The position numbers and the translations under genes were made by a program. A stretch of 5,204 nt of DNA from Bacteroidales bacterium UBA4347 (lineage in GTDB: Bacteria > Bacteroidota > Bacteroidia > Bacteroidales > P3): assembly GCA_002394185.1 (NCBI GenBank), contig DGTB01000150.1, forward strand, positions 1 to 5,204, given 5' to 3'. The notes beneath the pieces were generated by a model. That model saw nothing but the letters and a program-made list of their open reading frames with translations, was not told where the DNA came from and did no database searches. Positions 5,192-5,204 of this stretch are shown piece by piece. Within the stretch, counting starts at the first letter, position 1. Each line of letters starts with the position of its first letter.

Positions 5192-5204
5192 CTAAGAAAG
5201 AGCG

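Noticed and set aside
4917..5195. Open frame of 92 codons on the + strand running through the tRNA
   Set aside because: It overlaps the acetyltransferase end, the tRNA promoter and the tRNA itself, so it is chance.
1..5204. CRISPR array, insertion sequence, integrase, toxin-antitoxin pair or restriction system
   Set aside because: No regularly spaced repeats, no terminal inverted repeats with a transposase, and no proteins of these families were seen in either strand.

Overview
The window looks like Bacteroidota chromosome, most likely a gut-type Bacteroidales. Two promoters match the Bacteroidota form (TTTG, 20 bases, TAnnTTTG), and a third matches the TAnnTTTG box only. Start codons mostly lack Shine-Dalgarno sequences and follow AT-rich leaders. 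The tRNA gene does not encode CCA, and the proteins resemble Bacteroidota families. Genes are fairly GC-rich and gaps are AT-rich. All six protein genes and the tRNA are on the + strand.

Layout: (1) Positions 1-166 hold the end of an unseen upstream unit, a possible terminator and a good promoter. (2) 167-412 is a one-gene unit for an 81-residue protein resembling a small family known from crAss-like phages; a strong intrinsic terminator closes it. (3) 512-1648 is tgt, the tRNA-guanine transglycosylase of queuosine synthesis. Its three usual zinc-ligand cysteines are replaced. (4) 1743-4986 is a probable four-gene operon behind a TATTTTTG box: a membrane-anchored family 2 glycosyltransferase, an ECF-type sigma factor, a secreted probable outer-membrane beta-barrel protein and a GNAT acetyltransferase. 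The last three are tightly coupled, by an ATGA overlap and then a stop codon abutting a start codon. (5) 5046-5191 is a strong promoter followed by tRNA-Arg(ACG).

How the genes may work together: the most notable part is the sigma factor, beta-barrel and acetyltransferase block. It has no recognisable anti-sigma gene, and the glycosyltransferase lies just upstream. This suggests an envelope-related regulatory unit, but that is inference from gene order. No insertion sequence, CRISPR array, integrase or obvious defence system was found. No stretch longer than 300 bases lacks a gene. Apart from the small phage-family gene, the window reads as core chromosome.
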